Shown here in pieces: positions 35,501 through 48,378 of a stretch of 64,000 nt of DNA. The position numbers were made by a program, and so were the translations under genes. This stretch comes from Hybos culiciformis (taxonomy: Eukaryota > Arthropoda > Insecta > Diptera > Hybotidae): NCBI GenBank assembly GCA_964007475.1, contig OZ023273.1, forward strand, positions 78,121,830 to 78,185,829. Direction: 5' to 3'. Positions within the stretch are counted from its first letter, which is position 1. Each line of letters begins with the position of its first letter. Under the pieces are notes generated by a model. It searched no databases, was not told the DNA's origin, and saw nothing but the letters and a program-made list of their open reading frames with translations.

Positions 35501-37740
35501 TTACGTTTCTTTTGGCATTTAAAAAATTAATATCGATCCACTGGTTCGCGATCTATGAGCTCGCAAAGTTGAGAAATAAAATTTTACATATTTAGTATGT
35601 AAAAATCGCCATTCGACGGTTTTTAGGTCCTATCTCAAAAACCAAAAAATATTTTATGAAACAATTTTTTTTTAGATTAAAATTCATAAAATTACGCTTC
35701 TTTTGGCATTTAAAAAATTAAAATCGATGCACTGGTTCGCGAGCTATGAGCTCTCAAAATTGAGAAAGAAAATTTTACATATATATTTAGTATGAAAAAA
35801 TCGCCTTTCGACGGTTTTTAGGCTCTAGCTCAAAAAAGAAAAAATATTTATAAAACAATTTTTTTTTAGATTAAAATTCATAAAATTACGCTTCTTTTGG
35901 CATTTAAAAAATTAAAATCGATGCACTGGTTCGCGAGCTATGAGCTCTCAAAATTGAGAAAGAAAATTTTACATATAATTTTAGTATGAAAAAATCGCCT
36001 TTTGACGGTTTTTAGGCTCTAGCTCAAAAACCCAAAAATATTTTATAAAACAATTTTTTTTAGATTAAAATTCATAAAATTACGCTTCTTTTGGCATTTA
36101 AAAAATTAATATCGATCCACTGGTTCGCGATCTATGAGCTCTCAAAGTTGAGAAAGAAAATTTTACATATTTAGTATGTAAAAATCGCCATTCGACGGTT
36201 TTTAGGCTCTAGCTCAAAAACCAAAAAATATTTTATAAAACAATTTTTTTTTAGATTAAAACTCATAAAATTACGCTTCTTTTGGCATTTAAAAAATTAA
36301 AATCGATGAACTGGTTCGCGAGCTATGAGCTCTCAAAATTGAGAAAGAAAATTTTACATATAATTTTAGTATGAAAAAATCGCCTTTTGACGGTTTTTAG
36401 GCTCTAGCTCAAAAATCCAAAAATATTTTATAAAACAATTTTTTTTAGATTAAAATTCATAAAATAACGCTTCTTTTGGCATTTAAAAAATTAATATCGA
36501 TCCACTGGTTCGCGATCTATGAGCTCTCAAAGTTGAGAAAGAAAATTTTACATATTTAGTATGTAAAAATCGCCATTCGACGGTTTTTAGGCTCTAGCTC
36601 AAAAACCAAAAGATATTTTATAAAACAATTTTTTTTTAGATTAAAACTCATAAAATAACGCTTCTTTTGGCATTTAAAAAATTAAAATCGATGCACTGGT
36701 TCGCGAGCTATGAGGTCTCAAAATTGAGAAAGAAAATTTTACATATAATTTTAGTATGAAAAAATCGCCTTTTGACGGTTTTTAGGCTCTAGCTCAAAAA
36801 TCCAAAAATATTTTAAAAAACAATTTTTTTTTAGATTAAAACTCATAAAATTACGCTTCTTTTGGCATTTAAAAAATTAAAATCGATGCACTGGTTCGCG
36901 AGCTATGAGCTCTCAAAATTGAGAAAGAAAATTACATATAATTTTAGTATGAAAAAATCGCCTTTTGACGGTTTTTAGGCTCTAGCTCAAAAACCCAAAA
37001 ATATTTTATAAAACAATTTTTTTTAGATTAAAATTCCTAAAATAACGCTTCTTTTGGCATTTAAAAAATTAATATCGATCCACTGGTTCGCGATCTATGA
37101 GCTCGCAAAGTTGAGAAAGAAAATTTAACATATTTGGTATGAAAAAATCGCCTTTCTACGGTTTTTAGGCTCTAGCTCAAAAACCAAAAAATATTTTATA
37201 AAACAATTTTTTTTTAGATTAAAATTCATAAAATTACGCTTCTTTTGGCATTTAAAAAATTAAAATCGATGCACTGGTTCGCGAGCTATGAGCTCTCAAA
37301 ATTGAGAAAGAAAATTTTACATATAATTTTAGTATGAAAAAATCGCCTTTTGACGGTTTTTAGGCTCTAGCTCGAAAATCCAAAAATATTTTATAAAACA
37401 ATTTTTTTTTAGATTAAAACTCATAAAATTACGCTTCTTTTGGCATTTAAAAAATTAAAATCGATGCACTGGTTCGCGATCTATGAGCTCTCAAAGTTGA
37501 GAAAGAAAATTTTACATATTTAGTATGTAAAAATCGCCATTCGACGGTTTTTAGGCTCTAGCTCTAAAACCAAAAGATATTTTATAAAACAATTTTTTTT
37601 CAGATTAAAACTCATAACATTACGCTTCTTTTGGCATTTAAAAAATTAAAATCGATGCACTGGTTCGCGAGCTATGAGCTCTCAAAATTGAGAAAGAAAA
37701 TTTTACATATAATTTTAGTATGAAAAAATCGCCTTTTGAC
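32589..37740 (+). repeat. 7.5-kb segmental duplication, copy 2
   Basis: Paralogue of 25,080-29,840. It holds the two 1,287-bp units, the GGTTTAGGCTCTAGCCC variant at 34850 (27341 in copy 1) and the uninverted version of the 28,646-29,041 segment at about 36,154-36,546, with the adjacent dimer retained. Its end overlaps the 3,469-bp duplication. Confidence 0.85.
32594..35167 (+). repeat. 1,287-bp higher-order unit, second pair of copies
   Basis: Units at about 32,594-33,880 and 33,881-35,167. CGACGCACTGG occurs at 32768 and 34055, 1,287 bp apart, as in the first pair. This pair exists because the doubled unit was carried within the 7.5-kb duplication, so the 1,287-bp event came first. Confidence 0.88.
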
Positions 37741-38618
37741 GGTTTTTAGGCTCTAGCTCGAAAATCCAAAAATATTTTATAAAACAATTTTTTTTTAGAT
37801 TAAAACTCATAAAATTACGCTTCTTTTGGCATTTAAAAAATTAATATCGATCCACTGGTTCGCGATCTATGAGCTCTCAAAGTTGAGAAAGAAAATTTTA
37901 CATATTTAGTATGTAAAAATCGCCATTCGACGGTTTTTAGGCTCTAGCTCAAAAACCAAAAGATATTTTATAAAACAATTTTTTTTTAGACTAAAACTCA
38001 TAAAATTACGCTTCTTTTGGCATTTAAAAAATTAAAATCGATGCACTGGTTCGCGAGCTATGAGCTCTCAAAATTGAGAAAGAAAATTTTACATATAATT
38101 TTAGTATGAAAAAATCGCCTTTTGACGGTTTTTAGGCTCTAGCTAAAAAACCCAAAAATATTTTATAAAACAATTTTTTTTAGATTAAAATTCATAAAAT
38201 TACGCTTCTTTTGGAATTTAAAAAATTAATATCGATCCACTGGTTCGCGATCTATGAGTTCGCAAAGTTGAGAAAGAAAATTTTACATATTTAGTATGTA
38301 AAAATCGCCATTCGACAGTTTTTAGGCTCTAGCTCAAAAACCAAAAAATATTTTATAAAACAATTTTTTTTTAGATTAAAATTCATAAAATTACGCTTCT
38401 TTTGGCATTTAAAAAATTAAAATCGATGCACTGGTTCGCGAGCTATGAGGTCTCAAAATTGAGAAAGAAAATTTTACATATAATTTTAGTATGAAAAAAT
38501 CGCCTTTTGACGGTTTTTAGGCTCTAGCTCAAAAATCCAAAAATATTTTATAAAACAATTTTTTTTAGAGTAAAATTCATAAAATAACGCTTCTTTTGGC
38601 ATTTAAAAAATTAATATC
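35150..38618 (+). repeat. 3,469-bp tandem duplication, copy 1 (18 monomers)
   Basis: Markers at a 3,469-bp offset are AGGTCCTATC (GG at 35626 and 39095), CAAAAAAGAAAAAATATTT (35831 and 39300), AAATTTAACATATTTGG (37121 and 40590) and the GAAAATTACATATAA deletion (near 36927 and 40396). The copies are nearly identical, with scattered single-base differences. Confidence 0.9.
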
Positions 38619-41600
38619 GATCCACTGGTTCGCGATCTATGAGCTCTCAAAGTTGAGAAAGAAAATTTTACATATTTAGTATGTAAAAATCGCCATTCGA
38701 CGGTTTTTAGGCTCTAGCTCAAAAACCAAAACATATTTTATAAAACAATTTTTTTTTAGATTAAAACTCATAAAATTACGCTTCTTTTGGCATTTAAAAA
38801 ATTAAAATCGATGCACTGGTTCGCGAGCTATGAGGTCTCAAAATTGAGAAAGAAAATTTTACATATAATTTTAGTATGAAAAAATCGCCTTTTGACGGTT
38901 TTTAGGCTCTAGCTCAAAAACCCAAAAATATTTTATAAAACAATTTTTTTTAGATTAAAATTCATAAAATTACGTTTCTTTTGGCATTTAAAAAATTAAT
39001 ATCGATCCACTGGTTCGCGATCTATGAGCTCGCAAAGTTGAGAAATAAAATTTTACATATTTAGTATGTAAAAATCGCCATTCGACGGTTTTTAGGTCCT
39101 ATCTCAAAAACCAAAAAATATTTTATGAAACAATTTTTTTTTAGATTAAAATTCATAAAATTACGCTTCTTTTGGCATTTAAAAAATTAAAATCGATGCA
39201 CTGGTTCGCGAGCTATGAGCTCTCAAAATTGAGAAAGAAAATTTTACATATATATTTAGTATGAAAAAATCGCCTTTCGACGGTTTTTAGGCTCTAGCTC
39301 AAAAAAGAAAAAATATTTATAAAACAATTTTTTTTTAGATTAAAATTCATAAAATTACGCTTCTTTTGGCATTTAAAAAATTAAAATCGATGCACTGGTT
39401 CGCGAGCTATGAGCTCTCAAAATTGAGAAAGAAAATTTTACATATAATTTTAGTATGAAAAAATCGCCTTTTGACGGTTTTTAGGCTCTAGCTCAAAAAC
39501 CCAAAAATATTTTATAAAACAATTTTTTTTAGATTAAAATTCATAAAATTACGCTTCTTTTGGCATTTAAAAAATTAATATCGATCCACTGGTTCGCGAT
39601 CTATGAGCTCTCAAAGTTGAGAAAGAAAATTTTACATATTTAGTATGTAAAAATCGCCATTCGACGGTTTTTAGGCTCTAGCTCAAAAACCAAAAAATAT
39701 TTTATAAAACAATTTTTTTTTAGATTAAAACTCATAAAATTACGCTTCTTTTGGCATTTAAAAAATTAAAATCGATGAACTGGTTCGCGAGCTATGAGCT
39801 CTCAAAATTGAGAAAGAAAATTTTACATATAATTTTAGTATGAAAAAATCGCCTTTTGACGGTTTTTAGGCTCTAGCTCAAAAATCCAAAAATATTTTAT
39901 AAAACAATTTTTTTTAGATTAAAATTCATAAAATAACGCTTCTTTTGGCATTTAAAAAATTAATATCGATCCACTGGTTCGCGATCTATGAGCTCTCAAA
40001 GTTGAGAAAGAAAATTTTACATATTTAGTATGTAAAAATCGCCATTCGACGGTTTTTAGGCTCTAGCTCAAAAACCAAAAGATATTTTATAAAACAATTT
40101 TTTTTTAGATTAAAACTCATAAAATAACGCTTCTTTTGGCATTTAAAAAATTAAAATCGATGCACTGGTTCGCGAGCTATTAGGTCTCAAAATTGAGAAA
40201 GAAAATTTTACATATAATTTTAGTATGAAAAAATCGCCTTTTGACGGTTTTTAGGCTCTAGCTCAAAAATCCAAAAATATTTTATAAAACAATTTTTTTT
40301 TAGATTAAAACTCATAAAATTACGCTTCTTTTGGCATTTAAAAAATTAAAATCGATGCACTGGTTCGCGAGCTATGAGCTCTCAAAATTGAGAAAGAAAA
40401 TTACATATAATTTTAGTATGAAAAAATCGCCTTTTGACGGTTTTTAGGCTCTAGCTCAAAAACCCAAAAATATTTTATAAAACAATTTTTTTTAGATTAA
40501 AATTCCTAAAATAACGCTTCTTTTGGCATTTAAAAAATTAATATCGATCCACTGGTTCGCGATCTATGAGCTCGCAAAGTTGAGAAAGAAAATTTAACAT
40601 ATTTGGTATGAAAAAATCGCCTTTCTACGGTTTTTAGGCTCTAGCTCAAAAACCAAAAAATATTTTATAAAACAATTTTTTTTTAGATTAAAATTCATAA
40701 AATTACGCTTCTTTTGGCATTTAAAAAATTAAAATCGATGCACTGGTTCGCGAGCTATGAGCTCTCAAAATTGAGAAAGAAAATTTTACATATAATTTTA
40801 GTATGAAAAAATCGCCTTTTGACGGTTTTTAGGCTCTAGCTCGAAAATCCAAAAATATTTTATAAAACAATTTTTTTTTAGATTAAAACTCATATAATTA
40901 CGCTTCTTTTGGCATTTAAAAAATTAAAATCGATGCACTGGTTCGCGATCTATGAGCTCTCAAAGTTGAGAAAGAAAATTTTACATATTTAGTATGTAAA
41001 AATCGCCATTCGACGGTTTTTAGGCTCTAGCTCTAAAACCAAAAGATATTTTATAAAACAATTTTTTTTCAGATTAAAACTCATAAAATTACGCTTCTTT
41101 TGGAATTTAAAAAATTAAAATCGATGCACTGGTTCGCGAGCTATGAGCTCTCAAAATTGAGAAAGAAAATTTTACATATAATTTTAGTATGAAAAAATCG
41201 CCTTTTGACGGTTTTTAGGCTCTAGCTCGAAAATCCAAAAATATTTTATAAAACAATTTTTTTTTAGATTAAAACTCATAAAATTACGCTTCTTTTGGCA
41301 TTTAAAAAATTAATATCGATCCACTGGTTCGCGATCTATGAGCTCTCAAAGTTGAGAAAGAAAATTTTACATATTTAGTATGTAAAAATCGCCATTCGAC
41401 GGTTTTTAGGCTCTAGCTCAAAAACCAAAAGATATTTTATAAAAAAATTTTTTTTTAGACTAAAACTCATAAAATTACGCTTCTTTTGGCATTTAAAAAA
41501 TTAAAATCGATGCACTGGTTCGCGAGCTATGAGCTCTCAAAATTGAGAAAGAAAATTTTACATATAATTTTAGTATGAAAAAATCGCCTTTTGACGGTTT

Positions 41601-42085
41601 TTAGGCTCTAGCTAAAAAACCCAAAAATATTTTATAAAACAATTTTTTTTAGATTAAAATTCATAAAATTACGCTTCTTTTGGAATTTAAAAAATTAATA
41701 TCGATCCACTGGTTCGCGATCTATGAGTTCGCAAAGTTGAGAAAGAAAATTTTACATATTTAGTATGTAAAAATCGCCATTCGACAGTTTTTAGGCTCTA
41801 GCTCAAAAACCAAAAAATATTTTATAAAACAATTTTTTTTTAGATTAAAATTCATAAAATTACGCTTCTTTTGGCATTTAAAAAATTAAAATCGATGCAC
41901 TGGTTCGCGAGCTATGAGGTCTCAAAATTGAGAAAGAAAATTTTACATATAATTTTAGTATGAAAAAATCGCCTTTTGACGGTTTTTAGGCTCTAGCTCA
42001 AAAATCCAAAAATATTTTATAAAACAATTTTTTTTAGAGTAAAATTCATAAAATAACGCTTCTTTTGGCATTTAAAAAATTAATA
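38619..42085 (+). repeat. 3,469-bp tandem duplication, copy 2
   Basis: Second copy of 35,150-38,618. It continues into a partial third copy (about 42,095-42,640) that is shifted by a 55-bp deletion at 42,098, where CGACCCACTGG joins TAAAAATCGCC. This reduces the offset of AGGTCCTATC from 3,469 to 3,414 (42509). Confidence 0.88.
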
Positions 42086-42639
42086 TCGACCCACTGGTAA
42101 AAATCGCCATTCGACGGTTTTTAGGCTCTAGCTCAAAAACCAAAACATATTTTATAAAACAATTTTTTTTTAGATTAAAACTCATAAAATTACGCTTCTT
42201 TTGGCATTTAAAAAATTAAAATCGATGCACTGGTTCGCGAGCTATGAGCTCTCAAAATTGAGAAAGAAAATTTTACATATAATTTTAGTATGAAAAAATC
42301 GCCTTTTGACGGTTTTTAGGCTCTAGCTCAAAAACCCAAAAATATTTTATAAAACAATTTTTTTTAGATTAAAATTCATAAAATTACGTTTCTTTTGGCA
42401 TTTAAAAAATTAATATCGATCCACTGGTTCGCGATCTATGAGCTCGCAAAGTTGAGAAATAAAATTTTACATATTTAGTATGTAAAAATCGCCATTCGAC
42501 GGTTTTTAGGTCCTATCTCAAAAACCAAAAAATATTTTATGAAACAATTTTTTTTTAGATTAAAATTCATAAAATTACGCTTCTTTTGGCATTTAAAAAA
42601 TTAAAATCGATGCACTGGTTCGCGAGCTATGAGCTCTCA

Positions 42640-44300
42640 AAGTTGAGAAAGAAAATTTTACATATATATTTAGTATGAAAAAATCGCCTTTCGACGGTTT
42701 TTAGGCTCTAGCTCAAAAAAGAAAAACTATTTATAAAACAATTTTTTTTTAGATTAAAATTCATAAAATTACGCTTCTTTTGGCATTTAAAAAATTAAAA
42801 TCGACGCACTGGTTCGCGAGCTATGAGGTCTCAAAATTGAGAAAGAAAATTTTACATATAATTTTAGTATAAAAAAATCGCCTTTTGACGGTTTTTAGGC
42901 TCTAGCTCAAAAACCCAAAAATATTTTATAAAAAAATTTTTTTTAGATTAAAACTCATAAAATTACGCTTCTTTTGGCATTTAAAAAATTAATATCGATC
43001 CACTGGTTTGCGATCTATGAGTTCGCAAAGTTGAGAAAGAAAATTTTACATATTTAGTATGTAAAAATCGCCATTCGACGGTTTAGGCTCTAGCTCAAAA
43101 ACCAAAAAATATTTTATAAAACAATTTTTTTTTAGATTAAAATTCATAAAATTACGCTTCTTTTGGCATTTAAAAAATTAAAATCGATGCACTGGTTCGC
43201 GAGCTATGAGGTCTCAAAATTGAGAAAGAAAATTTTACATATAATTTTAGTATGAAAAAATCGCATTTTGACGGTTTTTAGGCTCTAGCTCAAAAATCCA
43301 AAAATATTTTATAAAACAATTTTTTTTAGATTAAAATTCATAAAATAACGCTTCTTTTGGCATTTAAAAAATTAATATCGATCCACTGGTTCGCGATCTA
43401 TGAGCTCTCAAAGTTGAGAAAGAAAATTTTACATATTTAGTATGTAAAAATCGCCATTCGACGGTTTTGAGGCTCTAGCTCAAAAACCAAAAGATATTTT
43501 ATAAAACAATTTTTTTTTAGATTAAAACTCATAAAATTACGCTTCTTTTGGCATTTAAAAAATTAAAATCGATGCACTGGTTCGCGAGCTATGAGCTCTC
43601 AAATTTGAGAAAGAAAATTTTACATATAATTTTAGTATGAAAAAATCGCCTTTTGACGGTTTTTAGGCTCTAGCTCAAAAACCCAAAAATATTTTATAAA
43701 ACAATTTTTTTTAGATTAAAATTCATAAAATTACGCTTCTTTTGGCATTTAAAAAATTAATATCGATCCACTGGTTCGCGATCTATGAGCTGGCAAAGTT
43801 GAGAAAGAAAATTTTACATATTTAGTATGTAAAAATCGCCATTCGACGGTTTTTAGGTCCTATCTCAAAAACCAAAAAATATTTAATGAAACAATTTTTT
43901 TTTAGATTAAAATTCATAAAATTACGCTTCTTTTGGCATTTAAAAAATTAAAATCGATGCACTGGTTCGCGAGCTATGAGCTCTCAAAATTGAGAAAGAA
44001 AATTTTACATATAATTTTAGTATGAAAAAATCGCCTTTTGACGGTTTTTAGGCTCTAGCTCAAAAACCCAAAAATATTTTATAAAACAATTTTTTTAGAT
44101 TAAAATTCATAAAATTACGCTTCTTTAGGCATTTAAAAAATTAATATCGATCCACTGGTTCGCGATCTATGAGCCCTCAAAGTTGAGAAAGAAAATTTTA
44201 CATATTTAGTATGTGAAAATCGCCATTCGAAGGTTTTTAGGCTCTAGCTCAAAAACCAAAAAATATTTCATAAAACAATTTTTTTTAGATTAAAATTCAT
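42640..44300 (+). repeat. A-B dimers between duplications
   Basis: Ordinary dimers with scattered variants, such as TAGTATAAAAAAATCG near 42,867, CTCAAATTTGAGA near 43,600 and GAGCTGGCAAAG near 43,790. The first monomers resemble the start of the 1,287-bp unit (AAAGAAAAACTATTTAT near 42,718) without its truncated monomer. No gene is visible. Confidence 0.7.
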
Positions 44301-44719
44301 AAAATTAAATTTAGTATTAGTATGAAAAAATCGCCTTTCGACGGTTTTTAGGCTCTAGCTCAAAATCCAAAAAATATTTTATAAAACAATTTTTTTTTAG
44401 ATTAAAATTCATAAAATTACGCTTCTTTTGGCATTTAAAAAATTAAAATCGATGCACTGGTTCGCGAGCTATGAACTCTCAAAGTTGAGAAAGAAAATTT
44501 TACATATTTGGTATGAAAAAATCGCCTTTCGACGGTTTTTAGGCTGTAGCTCAAAAACCAAAAAATTTTTATGAAACAATTTTTTTTAGATTCAAATTCA
44601 TAAAATTACGCTTTTTTTGGCATTTAAAAAATTAAAATCGATGCACTGGTTCGCGAGCTATGAACTCTCATCAAAAACCTAAAAATATTTTATAAAACAA
44701 TTTTTTTTTAGATTAAAAT

Positions 44720-45600
44720 TCATAAAATTACGCTTCTTTTGGCATTTAAAAAATTTAAATCGATGCACTGGTTCGCGAGCTATGAGCTCTCAAAAATGCG
44801 AAAGAAACTTTTACATATTTAGTATGAAAAAATCGCCTTTCGACGGTTTTTAAGCTCTAGCTCAAAAAACAAAAAATATTTTTTAAAACAATTTTTTTTT
44901 AGATTAAAATTCATAAAATTACGCTTCTTTTGGCATTTAAAAAATTAAAATCGATGCACTGGTTCGCGAGCTATGAACTCTCAAAGTTGAGAAAGAAAAT
45001 TTTACATATTTGGTATGAAAAAATCGCCTTTCGACGGTTTTTAGGCTGTAGCTCAAAAACCAAAAAATTTTTATAAAACATTTTTTTTTTAGATTAAAAT
45101 TCATAAAATTACGCTTCTTTTGGCATTTAAAAAATTAAACTCGATGCACTGGTTCGCGAGCTATGAGCTCTCAAAGTTGAGAAAGAAAATTTTACATATT
45201 TAGTATGAAAAAATCGCCTTTCGACGGTTTTTAGGCTCTAGCTCAAAAACCAAATAATATTTTATGAAACAATTTTTTTTACATTAAAATTCATAAAATT
45301 TCGCTTCTTTTGGCGTTTAAAAAATTAAAATCGATGCACTGGTTCGCGAGCTATGAGCTCCCAAAGTTGAGAAAGAAAATTTTACATATTTGGTATGAAA
45401 AAATCGCCTTTCGACGGTTTTTAGGCTCTAGCTCAAAAACCAAAAAATATTTTATAAAACAATTTTTTTTTAGATTAAAATTCATAAAATTACGCTTCTT
45501 TTGGGATTTAAAAAATTAAAATCGAAGCACTGGTTCGCGAGCTATGAGCTCCCAAAGTTGAGAAAGAAAATTTTACATATTTAGTATGAAAAAATCGCCT
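44720..45600 (+). repeat. Dispersed paralogous block, second empty transposon site
   Basis: Same variant order as 20,820-21,700 (offset 23,888) and as the transposon flanks. Around 45,353 it reads GCGAGCTATGAGCTCCC uninterrupted. About 200 bp downstream, the GGGATTTAAAAAATT variant matches the sequence following the transposon at about 10,625. Confidence 0.85.
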
Positions 45601-46651
45601 TTCGACGGTTTTTAGGCTCAAAAACCCAAAAATATTTTATAAAACAATTTTTTTTAGATTAAAATTCATAAAATTACGCTTCTTTTGGCATTTAAAAAAT
45701 TAATATAGATGCACTGGTTCGCGAGCTATGAGGTCTCAAAATTGAGAAAGAAAATTTTACATATAATTTTAGTATGAAAAAATTGCCTTTTGACGGTTTT
45801 TAGGCTCTAGCTCAAAAACTCAAAAATATTTTATAAAACAATTTTTTTAGATTAAAATTCATAAAATAACGCTTCTTTTGGCATTTAAAAAATTAATATC
45901 GATCCACTGGTTCGCGATCTATGAGCTCTCAAATTTGAGAAAGAAAATTTCACATATTTAGTATGTAAAAATCGCCATTCGACGGTTTTTAAGCTCTAGC
46001 TCAAAAAACAAAAAATATTTTTTAAAACAATTTTTTTTTAGATTAAAATTCATAAAATTACGCTTCTTTTGGCATTTAAAAAATTAAAATCGATGCACTG
46101 GTTCGCGAGCTATGAACTCTCAAAGTTGAGAAAGAAAATTTTACATATTTGGTATGAAAAAATCGCCTTTCGACGGTTTTTAGGCTGTAGCTCAAAAACC
46201 AAAAAATTTTTATAAAACATTTTTTTTTTAGATTAAAATTCATAAAATTACGCTTCTTTTGGCATTTAAAAAATTAAACTCGATGCACTGGTTCGCGATC
46301 TATGAGCTCGCAAAGTTGAGAAAGAAAATTTTACATATTTAGTATGTAAAAATCGCCATTCGACGGTTCTAGCTCAAAAACCAAAAAATATTTTATAAAA
46401 CAATTTTTTTTTAGATTAAAATTCATAAAATTACGCTTCTTTTGGCATTTAAAAAATTAAAATCGATGCACTGGTTCGCGAGCTATGAGGTCTCAAAATT
46501 GAGAAAGAAAATTTTACATATAATTTTAGTATGAAAAAATTGCCTTTTGACGGTTTTTAGGCTCTAGCTCAAAAACTCAAAAATATTTTATAAAACAATT
46601 TTTTTAGATTAAAATTCATAAAATAACGCTTCTTTTGGCATTTAAAAAATT

Positions 46652-48378
46652 AATATCGATCCACTGGTTCGCGATCTATGAGCTCTCAAATTTGAGAAAG
46701 AAAATTTCACATATTTAGTATGTAAAAATCGCCATTCGACGGTTTTTAGGCTCTAGCTCAAAAACCAAAAGATATTTTATAAAACAATTTTTTTTTAGAT
46801 TAAAACTCATAAAATTACGCTTCTTTTGGCATTTAAAAAATTAAAATCGATGCACTGGTTCGCGAGCTATGAGCTCTCAAAATTGAGAAAGAAAATTTTA
46901 CATATAATTTTAGTATGAAAAAATCGCCTTTTGACGGTTTTTAGGCTCTAGCTCAAAAACCCAAAAATATTTTATAAAACAATTTTTTTTAGATTAAAAT
47001 TCATAAAATTACGCTTCTTTTGGCATTTAAAAAATTAATATCGATCCACTGGTTCGCGATCTATGAGCTCGCAAAGTTGAGAAAGAAAATTTTACATATT
47101 TGGTATGAAAAAATCGCCTTTCTACGGTTTTTAGGCTCTAGCACAAAAACCAAAAAATATTTTATAAAACAATTTTTTTTTAGATTAAAATTCATAAAAT
47201 TACGCTTCTTTTGGGATTTAAAAAATTAAAATCGATGCACTGGTTCGCGAGCTATGAACTCTCAAAATTGAGAAAGAAAATTTTACATATTTAGTATGAA
47301 AAAATCGCCTTTCGACGGTTTTTAGGCTCTAGCTCAAAAACCCAAAAATATTTTATAAAACAATTTTTTTTAGATTAAAATTCATAAAATTACGCTTCTT
47401 TTGGCATTTAAAAAATTAATATCGATCCACTGGTTCGCGATCTATGAGTTCGCAAAGTTGAGAAAGAAAATTTTACATATTTAGTATGTAAAAATCGCCA
47501 TTCGACGGTTTTTAGGCTCTAGCTCAAAAACCAAAAAATATTTTATAAAACAATTTTTTTTTAGATTAAAATTCATAAAATTACGCTTCTTTTGGCATTT
47601 AAAAAATTAAAATCGATGCACTGGTTCGCGAGCTACGAGGTCTCAAAATTGAGAAAGAAAATTTTACATATAATTTTAGTATGAAAAAATCGCCTTTTGA
47701 CGGTTTTTAGGCTCTAGCTCAAAAATCCAAAAATATTTTATAAAACAATTTTTTTTAGAGTAAAATTCATAAAATAACCCTTCTTTTGGCATTTAAAAAA
47801 TTAATATTGATCCACTGGTTCGCGATCTATGAGCTCTCAAAGTTGAGAAAGAAAATTTTACATATTTAGTATGTAAAAATCGCCATTCGACGGTTTTTAG
47901 GCTCTAGCTCAAAAACCAAAAGATATTTTATAAAACAATTTTTTTTTAGACTAAAACTCATAAAATTACGCTTCTTTTGGCATTTAAAAAATTAAAATCG
48001 ATGCACTGGTTCGCGAGCTATGAGCTCTCAAAATTGAGAAAGAAAATTTTACATATAATTTTAGTATGAAAAAATCGCCTTTTGACGGTTTTTAGGCTCT
48101 AGCTAAAAAACCCAAAAATATTTTATAAAACAATTTTTTTTAGATTAAAATTCATAAAATTACGTTTCTTTTGGCATTTAAAAAATTAATATCGATCCAC
48201 TGGTTCGCGATCTATGAGCTCGCAAAGTTGAGAAAGAAAATTTTACATATTAAGTATGTAAAAATCGCCATTCGACGGTTTTTAGGTCCTATCTCAAAAA
48301 CCAAAAAAAATTTTATGAAACAATTTTTTTTTAGATTAAAATTCATAAAATTACGCTTCTTTTGGCATTTAAAAAATT
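46652..48378 (+). repeat. 1,727-bp tandem duplication, copy 1 (nine monomers)
   Basis: Markers recur 1,727 bp downstream: the GGCTCTAGCACAAAAACC variant (near 47140 and 48867), AGCTACGAGGTCTC (near 47630 and 49357), CTAGCTAAAAAACCC (near 48100 and 49827) and ACATATTAAGTATG (near 48246 and 49973). Short frames of about 207 bp recur at matching places in both copies (from 47,020 and 48,171; then 48,747 and 49,898), as expected of duplicated sequence. Confidence 0.9.
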
